A stretch of 45,975 nt of DNA from Rhodospirillaceae bacterium (lineage in GTDB: Bacteria; Pseudomonadota; Alphaproteobacteria; GCA-2731375): the NCBI GenBank assembly GCA_018660265.1, contig JABJKS010000098.1, positions 1-45,975 on the forward strand, in the 5' to 3' direction. The translations under genes were made by a program, and so were the position numbers. Shown here one piece after another: positions 17,335 to 25,799 of the stretch. Each line of letters starts with the position of its first letter. The stretch's first letter is position 1. A model generated the notes under the pieces. The model saw only the letters and a list, made by a program, of their open reading frames with translations, was not told the DNA's origin and made no database searches.

Positions 17335-17714
17335 GTCTAAACTCCCCGACGACCCGGTTTCAATTAATGCGCTCACGGCCCAAAAATGATGAGGCCAGAG
17401 GTGGATAGATTCCTATCCGATCCCAGCATCTTATCGCACTCAAGCATGGCTTCAAGGGGATGTCATCGATCCGCGACGATCCAAGGGGTGAGGGAAAGGC
17501 CCTTGTGCGGTGGCTCCTTTACGTACTAAGATTTTAGGATAGTAATCTGTGAGGCAATGGCGTTAGCAGATGCTCTCCAGTTTTTTTTCCGGACTAGCAA
17601 CCGGCGATATTTCGATGTGGGTCTCGCCCAGGGATTCGCGATAGGGCCTGACGGACGCGAGCGGCGGGCGATATCATATAGTAGTGTTCTTCGAGAGTGG
17701 ACAACCAAGTAACG
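17335..17714. other. Divergent intergenic region, no gene seen
   Basis: This 380-bp spacer separates the nitrilase-family gene from the first amide ABC operon and must hold both promoters. I see an AT-rich patch with a T8 run near 17,581 but no convincing palindrome, sigma-54 or sigma-70 pair. Confidence 0.4.
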
Positions 17715-18599
17715 ATGGACATAGTAGTCAAACTGATTTTCGATATCCTCGCGTTCTCTTCGATCATGGTTTTGGTTGTCGGTGGCTTGGCTGTCATTGC
17801 AAGTTTAATGGGCATCTTCAATCTTGCACATGGTGAGTTCGTGCTGTTGGGTGCCTACACGGTTTATTTGTTCCGGGAGTGGGGCCTGCCCGAATGGTCA
17901 GGCATGCTGGCCGCGCCATTCGTCGTTGCGGCAGTCGGCTATATCATTGAATTGATCGTCATCAGGCGTCTCTACACCGCGCCCATAATTGCCATGTTGG
18001 CAACCTATGCCATCGGTTTGATTATCCGCGAGATTGTTCGTGGTCTGATCGGCGGACAGTACTTTGCCATTGATGAACCGATCGTCGGTTCCTTCGAGGT
18101 TATCGGCCTGAATTTTTCAATCTGGCGCACGGTTATTATTTTCGTGGCAATTACGGTGATGGCGGCGTGTTATCTATTTCTGGTACGGACAAGTTTCGGC
18201 CTGCAAATCCGAGGTTCATTGGAAAATCCGGCGTTGGCCAGGGCCTCCGGCGTTTCGACGACCCGTTTGTACTCTTTTACCTTCGCCTTTGGTGCTGCCT
18301 TGGCCGGACTGGCCGGCGCGCTGATGGTGCCGTTATTTTCATTGTCCGCCGACCTGGGCGTACGTTTCCTGGTTCAGGCGTTCCTTTCCGTTATGCTGGG
18401 TGGCATCGGCAGCTTTGAAGGGCCGGTCCTGGGCAGCGCCATCCTGGGTGCCATGGTACCTGGCTTTCAATGGCTGCGGGAAATACCCTACGTTGTGGAT
18501 TTTGTCAGTCCAGTTTTCGCCGAGGTTCTGGTTTTTGTAACCGCCCTCATTATCGTCAAACTTCGGCCGCAAGGCCTCATTCGCCAAGGGAGATCATAG
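17715..18599 (+). CDS. ABC transporter permease, LivH/UrtB type (amide transporter 1)
   Basis: A 294-aa inner-membrane permease of the branched-chain amino acid/urea uptake family, with about eight hydrophobic helices. Family motifs include GLAVIASLMGIFNLAHGEFVLLGAY, the LivH GxxNLAHG(D/E) signature, ARASGVSTTRLYSFTFAFGAALAGLAGALMVP and MLGGIGSFEGPVLGSAILG. I use the ATG at 17715; a GTG at 17697 would add six residues and neither has a strong ribosome site. It is the first gene of permease, binding protein, permease, ATPase, ATPase and amidase, so the imported ligand is probably the amidase substrate (inference). Confidence 0.88.
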   Translation: MDIVVKLIFDILAFSSIMVLVVGGLAVIASLMGIFNLAHGEFVLLGAYTVYLFREWGLPEWSGMLAAPFVVAAVGYIIELIVIRRLYTAPIIAMLATYAIGLIIREIVRGLIGGQYFAIDEPIVGSFEVIGLNFSIWRTVIIFVAITVMAACYLFLVRTSFGLQIRGSLENPALARASGVSTTRLYSFTFAFGAALAGLAGALMVPLFSLSADLGVRFLVQAFLSVMLGGIGSFEGPVLGSAILGAMVPGFQWLREIPYVVDFVSPVFAEVLVFVTALIIVKLRPQGLIRQGRS

Positions 18600-18600
18600 A

Positions 18601-19839
18601 ATGGCATTTATAAAGAAAGACAAACAACCCGGCGACGGCATGTCCCGTCGTTCGTTCCTTACGGGAACAAGTGCATTGGCCGCAGCTGGTTGGACAGCGG
18701 TTGCCGGCGGTTGGGTCTTACGACCGAATTGGGCCCATGCAGCCGGCCCGATCAAGATGGGCATCGCGACCGACATCACCGGTGCGATCGCGCCGAGCGG
18801 TAACGCCAATTGGCAAACAGCACAGTTCACGGTCAAGCAGATCAACGATGCCGGCGGCATCCTGGGCCGGCCAATCGAACTGCTACTTGAAGACACGGCC
18901 TCCGACCCGGGCAAAGCGGTGAGCAACGTGCGTCGGCTTATTCAAAAGAATAACGTGGATGTTGTCCTTGGCGGCATTACCTCCGCCATGCGCGAAGCCA
19001 TTAAGAACCCGATCGTGCGCCGGGGCAAAACCCTCTACATCTATCCCCAGCTCTATGAAGGCCAGGAATGTACGCCGCATCTCTATTGCACTGGCCCAAC
19101 GCCGGCCCAGCAATGCGCGGAATTGCTGCCCTATTTGATCAAGCAGGGCTACAAGCGGTTCGCCATGCCATCGGCCAACTATCGCTGGCCACAGCTGTTG
19201 AACAAATGGGCCCGTAAGGTGATCGAGGCCAATGGCGCCGAAGTGGTGTTCGAGGAATATTACCCCCTCGATCAATTGGAATATTCTGCGACAGTTGCCA
19301 AGATCATGAAGGAAAAGGTGGATCACGTCTTCAACACCGTAATTCCGCCAGGGCTGCAAGCTTTCACCAAACAACTCTACGAAGCCGGCTATCAGGACAC
19401 CGGCGGCACCCAGTCTTGCGTCTATTATGACGAAAACTCCGTCAATTACGTGGCGGCGCGCGAACTGGAAGGTACTTACAGTTGCCTGGACTACTACCAC
19501 ACCGTCGACGATGCCTTTAGCCAGAAACTGGTGGCCGATTACAACAAGATGTTCCCGAACACCAAATATCTGTTCACCGCAGGTAGCGCGTCGACGGGTA
19601 TGTACCGTGGCATCAAGCTCTACGAACAGGCCGTCATCAAGACCAATGGCAATCTGGACCGTGAAGCAGTATCCGCAGCAATGGACAGCGCCTCGATCAC
19701 GAACGGACCGGGCGGTGCGGCAAGGATGGTGCCAGGCACCGGGCATGCCGCCATGAACATGTACGTTGCGCAATCCAAGGGTGGGAAGTGGAATATCATT
19801 TCCAAGGCCGACATGGTCGCCCCGGACGAATGCGGCTAG
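18601..19839 (+). CDS. ABC transporter substrate-binding protein, amide/urea type, Tat-exported (transporter 1)
   Basis: A 412-aa periplasmic binding protein of the type-1 AmiC/UrtA group. A twin-arginine signal (SRRSFLTGTSALAAAGW) precedes cleavage near the AHA-A site at about residue 49. The mature part begins IKMGIATDITGAIAP and contains INDAGGILGRPIELLLED, LYIYPQLYEGQECTPHLYCTGPTPAQQ and EEYYPLDQLEYSATVAKIMKEK. The LYEGxxC and YPLD segments are those of amide/urea binders rather than leucine binders. GGGAG 8 bases upstream supports the ATG at 18601, which directly follows the permease stop. Unusually it lies between the two permease genes, and a 13-bp hairpin follows it. Confidence 0.88.
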   Translation: MAFIKKDKQPGDGMSRRSFLTGTSALAAAGWTAVAGGWVLRPNWAHAAGPIKMGIATDITGAIAPSGNANWQTAQFTVKQINDAGGILGRPIELLLEDTASDPGKAVSNVRRLIQKNNVDVVLGGITSAMREAIKNPIVRRGKTLYIYPQLYEGQECTPHLYCTGPTPAQQCAELLPYLIKQGYKRFAMPSANYRWPQLLNKWARKVIEANGAEVVFEEYYPLDQLEYSATVAKIMKEKVDHVFNTVIPPGLQAFTKQLYEAGYQDTGGTQSCVYYDENSVNYVAARELEGTYSCLDYYHTVDDAFSQKLVADYNKMFPNTKYLFTAGSASTGMYRGIKLYEQAVIKTNGNLDREAVSAAMDSASITNGPGGAARMVPGTGHAAMNMYVAQSKGGKWNIISKADMVAPDECG

Positions 19840-19850
19840 CAGGTGAGACA

Positions 19851-19880
19851 GGTAGTCGCGCGGACAACCGCGCGGCTACC
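19851..19880 (+). terminator. Strong hairpin downstream of binding protein gene 1
   Basis: A 13-bp stem (one G-U pair) with an ACAA loop lies 12 bp after the binding protein stop, followed about 12 nt later by a TTTTT patch. Inside an operon this fits an attenuator or 3'-end stabiliser that keeps binding protein levels above permease and ATPase levels. Confidence 0.65.
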
Positions 19881-19930
19881 GCGCCGCCTGATTTTTATAC
19901 CTTTTGAATTTATTCCGGTAATCGAAAAAT

Positions 19931-20998
19931 ATGTCCGACGCCGCCAATAGTATCCGAAAACCGGCGCGACGGCCCGTGCGTGTCATTCCTATTGTTGAAG
20001 TGGTTCTGCTTGTTCTTTTGATTACCGTTCCATTTTTCGTCAGTGATTTTTTGACCATTATCGTGACCCGCATGATCATTCTGGGCATGTTGGCCATCAG
20101 TTTCGATCTCTGTTGGGGCTATTCCGGAATTATGACATTCGGTCAGGCGCTGTTCTTCGGCATGTCTGGATACGTCGTGGCGCTGCTGGCCAACAAGGCG
20201 GGATTTGTACAGTTATGGGGGGTTATTCCCCTCGGCATGCTGGTCGGGCTGGTGGTTTCCTTCCTGATCGCGTGGTTCCTGTTACTGGGCAAGCACCGAC
20301 CGGAAATCATCTTTGTCGCCCTGGGCACGTTGACAGCATCCTATGCCGCTGAACGTCTGGTGGCGGGTTGGGAATGGGTCGGTGCCGGCAACGGCATGTC
20401 GATCTTTGATTTTCTTTTGATCGGCGATTACGAGCTTGAACCAGGCATTGTGTTCTATTACATCGCTGCCGCTATCCTGGTTATTGTTTATCTGGCCAGC
20501 CGGTATCTGGTACGCTCGCAGTTCGGGCTGGTCCTGGCCGGCATGCGCCAGAACGAAGATCGCCTGGCCTTCTTCGGCTACCGGATCCAGGTCTTCAAGG
20601 CTTTGGTGTTCTGCTTCGCCGGTATGATCGCCGGACTTTCGGGTGCCCTTTACACCTATCATGAAGGCTTTGTCGGCCCCGGCAGCATGGGCATGGCGTT
20701 GTCGACTTATGCGGTACTGTACGGACTTTTTGGCGGTACCGGCACCTTACTCGGCCCCTTAATCGGCGTCGTAGCGATTGAAAGCATCAGCTTCGTACTT
20801 TCTGATCTGGACGAAGTAAAAAGTTTCTGGCCGATCATTCTGGGCGTGATCATGTTGATCGTTGTTGCCTACAAACCGACTGGGTTGATGGGCTTTTTTG
20901 TCTCCCAGAGAGAACGGATCGGTACTTTCGGTGTCGCCGAAAACAAACGCGGCAAAGCCTCCCGTCAAGTTAAGGGAGGCGATGATGGCACTGCTTGA
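19931..20998 (+). CDS. ABC transporter permease, LivM/UrtC type (amide transporter 1)
   Basis: A 355-aa inner-membrane permease pairing with the LivH-type subunit. The family core is visible: AISFDLCWGYSGIMTFGQALFFGMSGYV, then VALGTLTASYAAERLVAGWEWVGAGNG, then GMRQNEDRLAFFGYRIQVFKALVFCFAGMIAGLSGALYTYHEGFVGPG and GGTGTLLGPLIGVVAIE. The C-terminal cytosolic tail after residue 320 is basic. The initiation region has little Shine-Dalgarno signal. Its 3' end overlaps the following ATPase gene by 14 bp. Confidence 0.9.
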   Translation: MSDAANSIRKPARRPVRVIPIVEVVLLVLLITVPFFVSDFLTIIVTRMIILGMLAISFDLCWGYSGIMTFGQALFFGMSGYVVALLANKAGFVQLWGVIPLGMLVGLVVSFLIAWFLLLGKHRPEIIFVALGTLTASYAAERLVAGWEWVGAGNGMSIFDFLLIGDYELEPGIVFYYIAAAILVIVYLASRYLVRSQFGLVLAGMRQNEDRLAFFGYRIQVFKALVFCFAGMIAGLSGALYTYHEGFVGPGSMGMALSTYAVLYGLFGGTGTLLGPLIGVVAIESISFVLSDLDEVKSFWPIILGVIMLIVVAYKPTGLMGFFVSQRERIGTFGVAENKRGKASRQVKGGDDGTA

Positions 20999-21719
20999 AG
21001 TCCAGGGAGTTGGCAAAGTTTTTGGCCCCTTGCGGGCGCTTGACGGCGTTGATGTTTCGGTTCGCGCCAACACCTTTCACGGCCTGATCGGCCCCAACGG
21101 ATCAGGCAAGAGCACCTTGTTGAAAGCTATCGCCGGCGATCATTTCGCAACAGAGGGCACGATCAACTTCGACGGCGATGACATTACCATGCTGCGCCCT
21201 TTTGAGCGTGCGCGCCTGGGCCTCAGTTTGAAATTTCAGATCACCGCCGTGCTGCCGGAATTGTCACCCTATGACAATCTTCTTCTCGCCTCGCAGGCAG
21301 AACGCTCGGTCTGGTCCCTGATCCGTTCAGGTAGCAAGGGCGAATTGCACGATGAAATCATGGACAGCCTGGAGCGCTTCAGCCTGGCGGACAACGCCGA
21401 CGAACTGGCGGCCAATCTAAGCCATGGCCAGCAGCAATGGCTTGAGATTTCCATGTCCCTGATACGCAAACCGAAAATGCTTCTTCTTGATGAACCAACG
21501 GGTGGCATGAGCCCCGAGGAGCGGCGGGCGACAGGTGAATTGTTGCTGCCCATCAAAGCCCATTGCGCGTTGGTTATCGTCGAACATGATCTCGATTTCA
21601 TCAAGGATATCTGTGATCACCTAACGGTGCTTGATCAAGGTCAGGTACTGGACGACGGCACCGTGAGCGAGATCGAGGCATCCACCAAGGTGCAGGAGGT
21701 TTACACGACCCGTGTCTGA
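20985..21719 (+). CDS. ABC transporter ATPase, LivG/UrtD type (amide transporter 1)
   Basis: A 244-aa ATPase. Walker A is GPNGSGKS at 36-43, the signature is LSHGQQQW, Walker B is MLLLDEPTGGMSPEE, and the switch His follows in VIVEHDLDFI. The LivG-type insertion FERARLGLSLKFQITAVLPELSPYDNL is present. I chose the ATG at 20985, 5 bases after AGGGAGG, over the adjacent ATG at 20982. It overlaps the LivM-type gene upstream, and its final codons overlap the GTG start of the second ATPase. Confidence 0.92.
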   Translation: MALLEVQGVGKVFGPLRALDGVDVSVRANTFHGLIGPNGSGKSTLLKAIAGDHFATEGTINFDGDDITMLRPFERARLGLSLKFQITAVLPELSPYDNLLLASQAERSVWSLIRSGSKGELHDEIMDSLERFSLADNADELAANLSHGQQQWLEISMSLIRKPKMLLLDEPTGGMSPEERRATGELLLPIKAHCALVIVEHDLDFIKDICDHLTVLDQGQVLDDGTVSEIEASTKVQEVYTTRV

Positions 21720-22416
21720 TGGCGATGAAATTCTCAATGTCCAGGATCTCAGCTCCGGCTACGGCCGCAGCCAGGTGCTGTTCGGTGTCAGCTTGTCCAG
21801 TCCCCGCACCGGCGCGGTTGCGATGTTAGGCCGTAATGGCGCCGGCAAGACCACACTGCTGAAAACCCTGATCGGAGAAATCAAGCCAATGGATGGCTTG
21901 ATAGGGTTTGATCATATCGAGACGCAGAACGAAAATACCGAAAAACGCGTGCGTCGGGGCATGGGTTATGTGCCCCAGGAACAGGCGGTGTTCACGACGC
22001 TTACAGTGCGCGAAAACCTTGCCCTTGGCGCTATCTCGCAAAAAGACAAAAGCGGTATCGACATGGTATTGGATTTCTTTCCCAAGCTTGGCGAACGCCT
22101 GGAGCAACAGGCAGGCACTCTATCGGGTGGTGAACGCAAAATGCTGGCTATAGGAAGGGCCTTATTGAGTAAGCCCAAGCTGCTTTTGCTGGATGAACCG
22201 ACAGAGGGCGTCTGGATCGGTGTGATCGAGGAAATCGCCGAGCGGCTGGAGCTGCTGGCCAAGGAAATCTCAATGATTATCGTTGAACAGCATGTTGAAC
22301 TGGCATTGAGAGTTGCCGATTACGCCTACGTCATGGATCGGGGCGAAATCGCACTGGAAGGCACGTCGGAAAACATCAAGGACGACCCCCAACTGCTGCG
22401 CTATCTCGCGCCGTAG
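21712..22416 (+). CDS. ABC transporter ATPase, LivF/UrtE type (amide transporter 1)
   Basis: A 234-aa ATPase with Walker A GRNGAGKT at 40-47, signature LSGGERKMLAIGRALL, Walker B LLLLDEPTEGVW and switch VEQHVELAL. It begins at a GTG overlapping the stop of the previous ATPase by 8 bp, with AGGAGG 13 bases upstream. The DEPTEG sequence is the UrtE-like form rather than the LivF DEPSLGL form. With the preceding four genes it completes a five-part transporter; the amidase gene follows after 25 bp. Confidence 0.9.
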   Translation: MSDGDEILNVQDLSSGYGRSQVLFGVSLSSPRTGAVAMLGRNGAGKTTLLKTLIGEIKPMDGLIGFDHIETQNENTEKRVRRGMGYVPQEQAVFTTLTVRENLALGAISQKDKSGIDMVLDFFPKLGERLEQQAGTLSGGERKMLAIGRALLSKPKLLLLDEPTEGVWIGVIEEIAERLELLAKEISMIIVEQHVELALRVADYAYVMDRGEIALEGTSENIKDDPQLLRYLAP

Positions 22417-22441
22417 GATTGAAACACAGTGGAGGCAGAAA

Positions 22442-23962
22442 ATGGCCGTACAAGTCCCTACCCCGGAACAAATTTTGGATCTTGCTGATGACATAGGTCT
22501 GGACCTGACTGATGCAGACGTCCAATCTTATATCGATTTATTGAGAGGCACGGTCGACGCTTACAACGTCGTTGATGCCATGCCGGACAACCTGCCGCAG
22601 GTGCATTATCCGCGCACACCAGGCTATCGCCCCCGTGCAGAAGAAAACCCCTACAATGCCTGGTACGTCAAGACCGAGGTGAAGGGTGCTTCACGCGGCA
22701 GGCTGAAGGGCAAGACCGTCGTCCTGAAGGATAACGTGATGCTGGCCGGTGTGCCTATGATGAACGGTGCCGCGACCCTCGAAGGCTATGTGCCGGAGAT
22801 CGATGCCACCGTCGCGACGCGCCTGCTCGATGCCGGCGCAACCATCGTCGGCAAAGCCCATTGCGAGAATTTTTGCCTCTCGGGCGGCAGTCATACCAAC
22901 GCCACGGGCCCGGTTCATAATCCCCACAAGATGGGTTATTCGGCAGGTGGTTCATCGTCTGGCAGCGCGGCGCTGTTGGCGGCGGGCGAGGTCGACATGG
23001 CGATTGGCGGCGATCAAGGCGGCTCTATCCGCATGCCCGCGTCGTTTTGCGGTGTATACGGCATGAAAGCGACCCATGGTCTGGTGCCTTATACCGGCAT
23101 CATGCCGATTGAGGTCTATGTGGATCATACCGGCCCGATGACCAACAGTGTGGCCGATAACGCCCTGATGCTGGAAGTCATTGCCGGCGAGGACGGCTAT
23201 GACCCGCGTCAGTACAACGTCAAAACCCAGCGTTATACCCAGGCCCTGCAGGGCAAAAAGGGTGTCAAGGGCATGAAGATCGCCATCGTCAAGGAAGGCT
23301 TCATGCAGGAGAACGGGGAAGCCGACGTCAACACCAAGGTCCGGGCGGCGGCGAAAAAGCTGCAGAGCATGGGCGCAACGGTCAAGGAAGTCTCGATCCC
23401 GATGCATCTGCTCGGCGGGGCCTTATGGATGCCGATTGGTATCGAGGGTTTGACCCAGACCATGATGTATGGTGACGGCTATGGCGTCAGCCGGCCCGAT
23501 CTTTACGTCACCTCTCTGATGGACTTCCATCGCAATTGGCGGAACCGGGCGAACGAGATGTCCGAAACCACCAAACTGTTCACTATGTTCGGCACCTATA
23601 TCCGCAAATATTATGGCAGCCGCTACTATGGCAAGGCGATGAATATCACCCGGCTTTTGACCGCGGCATATGATGCGGTGCTGGAAGATTACGATTTGCT
23701 GTTGATGCCGACGACTGTGATGAAGGCGACACCGCTGCCCGCACCGGATGCCAGCCGCGAGGAATATGTGCAACGGGCTTTGGAGATGCTCGCCAATACT
23801 GCGCCATTCGACATCACCCATCACCCGGCCATGGCCATTCCCTGCGGCATGTCGAAGGGATTACCGGTAAGCATGATGCTGGTCGGTAAGCATTTCAATG
23901 AATCTACAATATATCGGGCGGCCCATGGCTTTGAGCAGGGGACAAACTGGAAAAAGATGTAA
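22442..23962 (+). CDS. Amidase, amidase-signature family (enantioselective amidase type)
   Basis: A 506-aa cytosolic amidase hydrolysing R-CO-NH2 to acid plus ammonia. The Ser-cisSer-Lys triad is visible: Lys96 in VVLKDNVML, Ser171 in AGGSSSGS and Ser195 in GGDQGGSIRMPA. From memory this numbering equals that of the Rhodococcus nitrile-pathway amidase, which also shares the extended N-terminus and GVPMMNGAATLEG. The ATG at 22442 follows GTGGAGG by 7 bases and lies 25 bp past the second ATPase gene, so import and hydrolysis are coupled in one operon. It is paralogous to the amidases at 35.9 and 37.4 kb. No nitrile hydratase gene is present in the window. Confidence 0.92.
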   Translation: MAVQVPTPEQILDLADDIGLDLTDADVQSYIDLLRGTVDAYNVVDAMPDNLPQVHYPRTPGYRPRAEENPYNAWYVKTEVKGASRGRLKGKTVVLKDNVMLAGVPMMNGAATLEGYVPEIDATVATRLLDAGATIVGKAHCENFCLSGGSHTNATGPVHNPHKMGYSAGGSSSGSAALLAAGEVDMAIGGDQGGSIRMPASFCGVYGMKATHGLVPYTGIMPIEVYVDHTGPMTNSVADNALMLEVIAGEDGYDPRQYNVKTQRYTQALQGKKGVKGMKIAIVKEGFMQENGEADVNTKVRAAAKKLQSMGATVKEVSIPMHLLGGALWMPIGIEGLTQTMMYGDGYGVSRPDLYVTSLMDFHRNWRNRANEMSETTKLFTMFGTYIRKYYGSRYYGKAMNITRLLTAAYDAVLEDYDLLLMPTTVMKATPLPAPDASREEYVQRALEMLANTAPFDITHHPAMAIPCGMSKGLPVSMMLVGKHFNESTIYRAAHGFEQGTNWKKM

Positions 23963-23980
23963 CAGCCCGCATAATTCGAT

Positions 23981-24027
23981 CCCCGTCTCGGGGCGCGAAC
24001 GGCCGTCCACCTAACGGTGGGCGGCCG
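23981..24027. terminator. Double hairpin between convergent amidase genes
   Basis: A small CCCC/GGGG hairpin (23981-23993) is followed by a 12-bp stem with a TAAC loop (24000-24027, one G-U pair). They fill the 88-bp gap between two convergent genes and likely end transcription from both sides, although no clear T-run follows. Confidence 0.55.
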
Positions 24028-24050
24028 CTATCGATTTGGCGGCAGTTATC

Positions 24051-25445
24051 TCAAAACGCCGGTATGCGGGTGCCCCAATCCGTCGCACTTTCATAGGCTT
24101 GCGCGACCCGCAGTATCTGGGCTTCGCCAAAGGGGCGGCCGATGGCCTGAAAGGACAGGGGCAAACCACTGTCGGAGAAACCACAGGGCACCGCGATTGA
24201 CGGCAGACCGGTCACGTTAGCCGGTGCCGACAGACGGACGAAAGCCGGGGTCACCGGCTCCTCGTTGCCATCGCCCCAATCGATCATCTCCTGCTCGCGG
24301 CGGGTGGCGGGCGCGGCAACCGAGGGGGCAATGACCACGTCAACCTCTGCATACATCGCCTGCCAGGCATCCTTCATTTTCTGCCGCACCCGCAATGCCG
24401 TGATGTAGTCGGTGGCGGGGATCAACTCCCCGGCCTCAAGCGACATGCGCACGTCATCGCCATAAAGGTCGGCGCGTTCACGCAGTGCATCCCGATGATA
24501 GGCACTGGCTTCCGGCAGACAGAGGCCGAATTCCACGCCCATTATCTGGTCGGCGAACGGTATCTCCACCTCACGCACAATTGCACCAAGGGATTGAAGC
24601 TTTTCGATCGCCGCCCGGACCGCTGTATCAACTTCGCCATCGACAAGGTCAAAGAAATAATTGCGCGGCACGCCAATGCGCAGACCTTTTACGCCGCCAT
24701 CAAGGGCGGAAAGATAATCGTCCACCGGTTCATCGGCGCTACCGGGATCCCGTGGGTCATACCCCGCCAGCCACTTCAGTGTGATCGCCGCATCGCGGAC
24801 GGTCCGGGTTAACGGCCCGACGTGATCCAGCGACCAGCTGAGGGAGGCCACGCCAAAACGGCTGACCCGGCCAAAAGTCGGCTTCAGGCCGACAACGCCG
24901 CAAACAGCAGCAGGAATGCGGATCGAACCACCCGTGTCTGAACCCATCGCCATGAAACAGCCCCGGGCCGCCACGGTTGCGCCGGATCCACCGCTGGAGC
25001 CGCCGGGCATATGCTCAACGTTCCACGGGTTGCCGGTCGTTGGGGTAACGATGCCATAGGCGAACTCATGGGTATGGGTTTTACCCACGATCGTCGCGCC
25101 GGCAGCTTTCAGGCGCGCGGCACAGGCGGAATCCTGATCCGCTATATGATCATGGCGCACCTTTGAGCTGCAGGTCGTCGGCAGACCGGCCATGTCGTAT
25201 AGATCCTTCAAAGCAACGGGTACGCCATGTAACTCGCCACGATAACGGTCGGCGCTAATTTCGGCCTCCGCTTCACGCGCCGCCGTCAGGGCATGTTGCG
25301 CGTTAAGCCTGACATAGGCATTGAGGGTGCCTTCGGTTGCATCGATACGCGCCAGGGCGGCCTCGGTCAGTTCAACGGGCGAGATTTCCTTGGCACGGAT
25401 CTTTTCCGCCACCTGGGACAGCGAGAGATTTAGCGCGTCTTCCAT
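24051..25445 (-). CDS. Amidase, AtzE/GatA-like
   Basis: A 464-aa amidase-signature enzyme of the GatA/AtzE branch, distinct from the three longer amidases here. The triad reads Lys80 (VALKDLYD), Ser150 (PGGSSGGS) and Ser174 (TGGSIRIPA). LSLSQVAEKIRAKEISPVELTEAALARID is the usual GatA-like N-terminus. The ATG at 25445 follows GGAGGG and overlaps by one base the stop of the small partner gene, so the two products are translationally coupled. AtzE with AtzG hydrolyses 1-carboxybiuret, but other members act on other amides or ureides; the substrate is open. A true GatA is less likely because no gatB is adjacent. Confidence 0.85.
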   Translation of the reverse strand: MEDALNLSLSQVAEKIRAKEISPVELTEAALARIDATEGTLNAYVRLNAQHALTAAREAEAEISADRYRGELHGVPVALKDLYDMAGLPTTCSSKVRHDHIADQDSACAARLKAAGATIVGKTHTHEFAYGIVTPTTGNPWNVEHMPGGSSGGSGATVAARGCFMAMGSDTGGSIRIPAAVCGVVGLKPTFGRVSRFGVASLSWSLDHVGPLTRTVRDAAITLKWLAGYDPRDPGSADEPVDDYLSALDGGVKGLRIGVPRNYFFDLVDGEVDTAVRAAIEKLQSLGAIVREVEIPFADQIMGVEFGLCLPEASAYHRDALRERADLYGDDVRMSLEAGELIPATDYITALRVRQKMKDAWQAMYAEVDVVIAPSVAAPATRREQEMIDWGDGNEEPVTPAFVRLSAPANVTGLPSIAVPCGFSDSGLPLSFQAIGRPFGEAQILRVAQAYESATDWGTRIPAF

Positions 25446-25642
25446 CACTTACCCTCCCATTTCGCCCGGTAAGCGAAGGCCGGTGCCGTTTCACCCAGTT
25501 CAACGCCATCCAGAGAATCCAGCATCTGGAAAACCTCATCCATGGTCTCAACCAAAAGTTCGGCGCGGCCTTCCGGAATATCCAGGCGCGCGGCTTTGGC
25601 CATGGCCGCAATATCTTCTTTCTTAACGGGGGTGCGTTGCAT
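25445..25642 (-). CDS. Small AtzG/GatC-like amidase partner
   Basis: A 65-aa protein with two predicted helices (IAAMAKAARLDIPEGRAELL, then TMDEVFQMLDSLDGVEL) and a C-terminal AFAYRAKW tail, the layout of AtzG/DUF4089 and GatC-like subunits that brace amidase-signature enzymes. GAGGAA lies 9 bases upstream of its ATG. Its TGA overlaps the amidase ATG by one base, strong support for a two-subunit enzyme. Confidence 0.75.
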   Translation of the reverse strand: MQRTPVKKEDIAAMAKAARLDIPEGRAELLVETMDEVFQMLDSLDGVELGETAPAFAYRAKWEGK

Positions 25643-25799
25643 GTCTGCTATTTCCTCAGATGTTTGTTCTGCCTGATGGCGCTTGCAATATCTTAGGAAA
25701 GCGCATCCCGCCTTCCAAGTACTTTGTTAACGGCGAAAGGGCGCGGATGACCCTACAGATTTTGGCGAAATCAGTGCACCGGTCTTGTCGGGACTATGC

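Noticed and set aside
18883-19773. 296-codon minus-strand frame over the first binding protein gene
   Set aside because: Shadow of the binding protein; the sequence lacks family motifs.
24051-25445. GatA subunit of glutamyl-tRNA amidotransferase
   Set aside because: No gatB neighbour, and the one-base overlap with a short partner fits the AtzE/AtzG layout better.
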